This document shows, in pieces, positions 5,160-8,120 of a stretch of 8,120 nt of DNA; position 1 is the first letter of the stretch; each line of letters begins with the position of its first letter. A model generated the notes under the pieces. That model was not told where the DNA came from. It made no database searches and worked only from the letters and a program-made list of their open reading frames with translations. Location: assembly GCA_947631675.1 (NCBI GenBank), contig CANRMG010000079.1, forward strand, positions 1 to 8,120, written 5' to 3'. This DNA is from an uncultured Oscillospiraceae bacterium. GTDB taxonomy: Bacteria; Bacillota_A; Clostridia; Oscillospirales; Oscillospiraceae. The translations under genes were made by a program, and so were the position numbers.

Positions 5160-6317
5160 ATGACAAGGATAGACATTTTTTCCGGTTTTCTCGGCGCCGG
5201 CAAGACCACGCTCATCAAAAAGCTCCTGAAGGACGGCTATGCCGGCGAGAAGCTGGTGCTCATCGAAAACGAGTTCGGTGAGATCGGCATCGACGGCGGC
5301 TTTCTGAAGGACGCAGGCATCGTGGTCAACGAGATCGAGTCCGGCTGCATCTGCTGCAGCCTCACCGGCGATTTCCGCAAGGCCCTGCGGATGGTGGCGG
5401 AGCAGTACGCCCCCGACCGCATCCTCATCGAGCCCTCCGGCGTGGGGAAGCTGTCGGAGATCGTGGCAGCGGTCCAGAACGCCGGCGAGCAGTTCGTCCT
5501 GGGCGGGCTCACCACCGTGGTGGACGCCTCCAAGGCGAAGATGTACATGAAGAACTTCGGCGAGTTCTTCAATAACCAGGTCCAGTCCGCCAACTGCATC
5601 GTCCTGAGCCGTACCGGGAACATGGCCCCGGAGAAGGTGGCCCAGGCGGAGGAACTGCTGCGCCAGGCCAACCCCGACGCCGTTATCGTCTCCACCGATT
5701 GGGACCAGCTCACCGGCCGCCAGATCCTGGACGCTATGGACAAGAAAAACTCCATCTCCGCGGAGCTGGCCGCCCTGCTGGAGGAGCACTACAAAGAAGA
5801 GGAAGAGGACGACGGGGAGTGCGACGACCCAGACTGCGAGTGCCATCACCACCATCATCACGATGACGAGGACGAGGAGCACGAGCACCACCATCATCAC
5901 CATCACGACGATGATGATGACGAGGACGAGCATGAGCACCATCACCACGACCACGACGATGACGACGATGATGACCATGACCACGAGCATCACCACCACC
6001 ATCACCATCACCATCACCATCACCATCATGGCCACGACGCGGACGAGGTGTTCCAGAGCTGGGGCGCCGAGACGTCGAAGAAGTATGCCGCGGCGGACAT
6101 CGACGCCATTCTGGATAAGCTCTCCGATGAGGGCGCTTACGGCTTCGTGGTCCGGGCCAAGGGCTATGTGCCCGCCCCGGACGGCGCCTGGGTCCACTTC
6201 GACTACACCCCCGGCGAGAAGGACGTGCGCACCGGTCCGGCCAACGTGGCGGGCAGGCTGTGCGTCATCGGCGCGAACCTCAACGAAAACGCTGTGAAGG
6301 AGCTGTTCGGGCTGTGA
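5160..6317 (+). CDS. CobW/COG0523 (G3E) GTPase with giant His/Asp metal-binding insert
   Basis: A 385-aa cytosolic P-loop GTPase of the G3E family, whose members insert or traffic metals (CobW, ZNG1/ZagA-like proteins, HypB, UreG). Visible are Walker A GFLGAGKTT (9-17), ENEFGEIGIDG (about 37-47), the COG0523 metal motif CICC (Cys63, 65, 66), and IEPSGVGKL (90-98). The usual NKxD guanine motif is replaced by SRTG (150-153). Residues 213-293 are an acidic/His insertion with Cys221, 226 and 228 at its head, then 37 His in 64 residues (229-292), ending in a 14-His run. A CobW C-terminal domain follows (about 296-385). ATG 5160 has AAAGG at 5147-5151 (8-nt spacing); the frame extends upstream to 5067, but those codons look untranslated. 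It is the first gene of a two-gene operon. Zinc is the likeliest cargo, with nickel or cobalt possible; this is inferred. Confidence 0.9.
   Translation: MTRIDIFSGFLGAGKTTLIKKLLKDGYAGEKLVLIENEFGEIGIDGGFLKDAGIVVNEIESGCICCSLTGDFRKALRMVAEQYAPDRILIEPSGVGKLSEIVAAVQNAGEQFVLGGLTTVVDASKAKMYMKNFGEFFNNQVQSANCIVLSRTGNMAPEKVAQAEELLRQANPDAVIVSTDWDQLTGRQILDAMDKKNSISAELAALLEEHYKEEEEDDGECDDPDCECHHHHHHDDEDEEHEHHHHHHHDDDDDEDEHEHHHHDHDDDDDDDHDHEHHHHHHHHHHHHHHGHDADEVFQSWGAETSKKYAAADIDAILDKLSDEGAYGFVVRAKGYVPAPDGAWVHFDYTPGEKDVRTGPANVAGRLCVIGANLNENAVKELFGL
5844..6035 (+). repeat. His/Asp codon tract with (CACCAT)5 microsatellite
   Basis: Within the first G3E gene, this stretch consists almost only of CAC/CAT and GAC/GAT/GAG codons. 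It includes five perfect CACCAT units at 5997-6026. His blocks alternate with acidic blocks. In-frame slippage would lengthen or shorten the metal-binding insert without breaking the gene. Confidence 0.9.
6297..6302 (+). promoter_or_regulatory. Ribosome binding site for the second G3E gene
   Basis: AAGGAG inside the end of the first gene lies 11 nt before GTG 6314. The spacing is long, but the start overlaps the upstream stop (GTGA), so reinitiation by the terminating ribosome is likely. Confidence 0.55.
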
Positions 6318-7258
6318 GGCAGATACCTGTCTATCTCTTCACCGGCTTTTTGGAGGCCGGAAAGACCAAGTTCATCCAGGAGACGCTGGAGGACGAGCGG
6401 TTCAACCAGGGCGAGCGGACGCTGCTCCTGCTGTGCGAGGAGGGCGTGGAGGAGTATGACCCCTCCCGCTTCTCTGGCTCCAACGTGTTCATCCACCCGG
6501 TGGACAGCGAGGAGGACATTCAGGCCGCGCCTCTGGAGGAGGCCCTGAAGGCCAGCAAGGCCGAGCGGGTGCTGGTGGAGTACAACGGCATGTGGATGCT
6601 GGACAGCCTCTATCAGCGCATGCCCCAGAACTGGGTGGTGGCCCAGGAGTTCCTGTTCTGCGACGCCAACACCTTCGTCTCCTACAACGCCAACATGCGC
6701 CAGCTTGTGTACGACAAGCTGAAAAGCTGCGAGCTGGTGGTGTTCAACCGCTGCGGCGACGCCATCGACCGCATGGAGCTGCACAAGATCGTCCGGGCCG
6801 CCAACCGCCGCTGCGACATCGCCTACGAGCTGCCCGACGGCACGGTGGAGTACGACGATATCCAGGACCCCCTGCCCTTCGACCTGAACGCGCCGGTGGT
6901 GGAGATCCAGGACGAGGACTACGCCCTGTTCTACTCGGACCTGTCCGAGGACTTCACCAAGTACGACGGCAAGACCCTGCGCTACAAGGGCCTGGTAGCC
7001 AAGAGCCCCCGCCTGGCCGGGGACAACTTCGTATTCGGCCGGCAGCTCATGACCTGCTGCGTCAACGACATCCAGTTCACCGGTCTCATCTGCCGCTGGC
7101 CGGACGCCGCCCGGCTCAATAAGGGCCAATGGCTCACCATCACCGCCACGGTGGAGGTGAAGTGGCACAAGGGCTACGGCAAAAAGGGCCCGGTGCTCAC
7201 GGTCATCGACCTGGAGACCGCAACGCCCCCTGCCCAGCCCGTGGCCACGTTCTACTGA
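6314..7258 (+). CDS. Degenerate G3E-type GTPase fused to a YcgQ/DUF1980-like domain
   Basis: A 314-aa protein starting at GTG 6314, overlapping the previous stop by 4 bp (GTGA), so translation is probably coupled. The N-terminus resembles its neighbour: beta strand and Walker A GFLEAGKTK (11-19), VLVEYNG (86-92) where the G3E Walker B/EPSG lies, and NRCGD (145-149) in place of NKxD. The CxCC motif is absent. From about residue 205 it resembles the C-terminal part of YcgQ-type proteins (TIGR03943/DUF1980): YxGKxLRYKGLV, a VFGRQLMTCC segment with Cys248-Cys249, WLTITATVEV, and a terminal Pro-rich ending in FY. YcgQ and its partner permease YcgR are linked to zinc limitation in Bacillus. An auxiliary role to the first GTPase, perhaps as a metal acceptor or scaffold, is inferred. 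No permease gene follows; a terminator does. GTP binding is uncertain. Confidence 0.78.
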   Translation: MRQIPVYLFTGFLEAGKTKFIQETLEDERFNQGERTLLLLCEEGVEEYDPSRFSGSNVFIHPVDSEEDIQAAPLEEALKASKAERVLVEYNGMWMLDSLYQRMPQNWVVAQEFLFCDANTFVSYNANMRQLVYDKLKSCELVVFNRCGDAIDRMELHKIVRAANRRCDIAYELPDGTVEYDDIQDPLPFDLNAPVVEIQDEDYALFYSDLSEDFTKYDGKTLRYKGLVAKSPRLAGDNFVFGRQLMTCCVNDIQFTGLICRWPDAARLNKGQWLTITATVEVKWHKGYGKKGPVLTVIDLETATPPAQPVATFY

Positions 7259-7273
7259 AACATAAAATAAATT

Positions 7274-7319
7274 ATGCCCCGTGACCTTACGTCACGGGGC
7301 ATTGCTTTGTGCTTTTTTT
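7274..7319. terminator. Bidirectional terminator between the G3E operon and rplQ
   Basis: A perfect 12-bp stem (7274-7285 with 7291-7302, core GCCCCGTGAC) has the loop CTTAC. On the plus strand a T-rich tail ends in seven Ts (7313-7319); on the minus strand it is followed by AATTTATTTTATG. It ends both the G3E operon and the rpoA-rplQ transcript. Confidence 0.9.
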
Positions 7320-7659
7320 ACACCAGTTCGATGACAGCCTTCTCGGCGGCGTCACCGCGGCGGGTGCCGGTACGGGTGATGCGGGTATAGCCGCCGTTAC
7401 GGTCGGCATACTTTACGGCCAGTTCGTCGAAGACCTTCTTCGCCACGTCCTCCCGGGTGAGGAACTTCAGCGCCAGGCGGTAGTTGGCCAGGCCCTTCTT
7501 CTTACCCAGGGTGATCATCCGCTCGGCCAGAGGACGGACCTCCTTGGCGCGGGTGACAGTGGTCTCCATGCGGCCGGTGGCCAGAAGGTCGGTGACCTGC
7601 TGGCGAAGCATCGCCATCCGGGCAGCCGTCGGCTTACCGAGCTTGCGTGTTCCGGGCAT
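7318..7659 (-). CDS. rplQ: 50S ribosomal protein L17
   Basis: A 113-aa protein with the full bL17 pattern: [20 protein letters not shown] at the N-terminus, the [12 protein letters not shown] segment at residues 46-57, and the conserved [18 protein letters not shown] near the end (88-105). It is a structural protein of the large ribosomal subunit near the exit tunnel. ATG 7659 is preceded by GGAGGT (7668-7673) at 8 nt. It lies 33 bp downstream of rpoA in the usual order and is the last gene of that operon. The length is normal for the short Firmicutes form. Confidence 0.97.
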   Translation of the reverse strand: MPGTRKLGKPTAARMAMLRQQVTDLLATGRMETTVTRAKEVRPLAERMITLGKKKGLANYRLALKFLTREDVAKKVFDELAVKYADRNGGYTRITRTGTRRGDAAEKAVIELV

Positions 7660-7692
7660 TTTCGTTTACCTCCAAAAGTGAGTGTAGGTGGA

Positions 7693-8120
7693 TCACTTCG
7701 AGTCGTCGTCGCTGGCCAGGCTCAGGCCCATCATCGCCAGCTTCTGGATGACTTCTTCCAGGCTCTTGCGGCCAAGGTTGCGCACCTTGATCATCTCGTC
7801 CTGGGTCCTGGATACCAGGTCCTCCACCGTATTGATGTTTGCGCGTTTCAGGCAGTTGAAGCTGCGCACCGACAGATCCAGCTCTTCGATGGTCATCTCC
7901 ATGACCTTGTCCTTTACGGCCTCCGTCTTTTCCACCACCGTGGAGCCCATGCTCAGGCTCTGAGAAAGGTCGGTGAACAGGGTGAAGTGGTCGCAGAGGA
8001 TCTTCGCGCCCAGGCTCACAGCGTCCCGGGGGCTGATGGTCCTGTCGGTCCAGACCTCCAGCGTCAGCTTGTCATAGTCCGTCTGGTTGCCCACGCGGGT
8101 GTTCTCCACGGCGTAGTTCA
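7693..8120 (-). CDS. rpoA: RNA polymerase alpha subunit, C-terminal part (5' end outside window)
   Basis: The frame is open to the window edge, so the start lies beyond 8120. The visible ~142 residues begin in the N-terminal domain's conserved [18 protein letters not shown] region, continue through the linker, and include a complete alpha-CTD. In the [17 protein letters not shown] carries the Arg, Asn and Cys equivalent to Arg265, Asn268 and Cys269 of E. coli, used for UP-element and activator contacts. [12 protein letters not shown] is the second helix-hairpin-helix element. The protein ends in a short acidic tail (ASDDDSK). It is followed by rplQ, as in most bacteria, and is co-transcribed with it. 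No anomalies. Confidence 0.97.
   Translation of the reverse strand, partial: NYAVENTRVGNQTDYDKLTLEVWTDRTISPRDAVSLGAKILCDHFTLFTDLSQSLSMGSTVVEKTEAVKDKVMEMTIEELDLSVRSFNCLKRANINTVEDLVSRTQDEMIKVRNLGRKSLEEVIQKLAMMGLSLASDDDSK

Noticed and set aside
5844..6035. His-rich tract as an engineered affinity tag or sequencing artefact
   Set aside because: It is internal, in frame, alternates with acidic blocks and mixes CAC/CAT codons throughout; natural G3E proteins are known to carry such tracts.
5130..6197. A 355-codon minus-strand frame with long Val/Met hydrophobic runs, resembling membrane segments
   Set aside because: The Val/Met/Ile runs are just the reverse complement of the CAC/CAT and GAC/GAT codons of the His/Asp tract; no ribosome binding site or homology.
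6203..7168. A 321-codon minus-strand frame opposite the second G3E gene
   Set aside because: Antisense shadow with no domain; the plus-strand gene has a P-loop and a coupled start.

Overview
The window looks like chromosomal DNA of a GC-rich Gram-positive anaerobe of the class Clostridia, most likely an Oscillospiraceae-type gut bacterium. The evidence is a PepV-type dipeptidase, a ferredoxin-nitroreductase fusion, a lipoprotein carrying S-layer homology (SLH) domains, and the rpoA-rplQ end of a ribosomal-protein operon. AT-rich sequence is confined to the gaps between genes, where promoters and terminators sit. I see no phage, IS, CRISPR, rRNA or tRNA. The taxonomic placement is inference.

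Layout. (1) 1-258 (+): the 3' end of a ComEB-like dCMP/cytidine deaminase, followed by a strong hairpin terminator. (2) 315-1724 (-): pepV dipeptidase. (3) 1838-2596 (+): a 2[4Fe-4S] ferredoxin-nitroreductase, divergent from pepV, with both promoters packed into about 100 bp. (4) 2597-2665: a convergent junction holding a hairpin nested inside an 11-bp inverted repeat. (5) 2666-4897 (-): a 743-aa lipoprotein with SLH motifs, a transglutaminase-like core and a proline-rich repeat tail. (6) 4898-5159: a 262-bp divergent regulatory gap with an unexplained dyad that can be drawn as an RNA pseudoknot. (7) 5160-7258 (+): two overlapping genes for G3E/COG0523-type P-loop proteins. The first has the CxCC metal motif and a very large His/Asp insertion. 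The second is degenerate in its GTPase motifs and appears fused to a YcgQ/DUF1980-like C-terminal domain. (8) 7318-8120 (-): rplQ and the 3' part of rpoA, ended by a bidirectional terminator.

Most of the window is independent housekeeping transcription units separated by terminators. The most interesting part is the two-gene G3E module with its structured upstream region. It reads as a metal (probably zinc) handling or allocation system, with a His-rich metallochaperone GTPase co-translated with a GTPase-like/YcgQ-like fusion partner. The metal assignment is inferred from family knowledge; no Zur box was recognised.

Four starts differ from the longest open frames and were set by ribosome binding sites: pepV (1724), the nitroreductase (1838), the SLH lipoprotein (4897) and the first G3E gene (5160). 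The second G3E gene starts with GTG at 6314.
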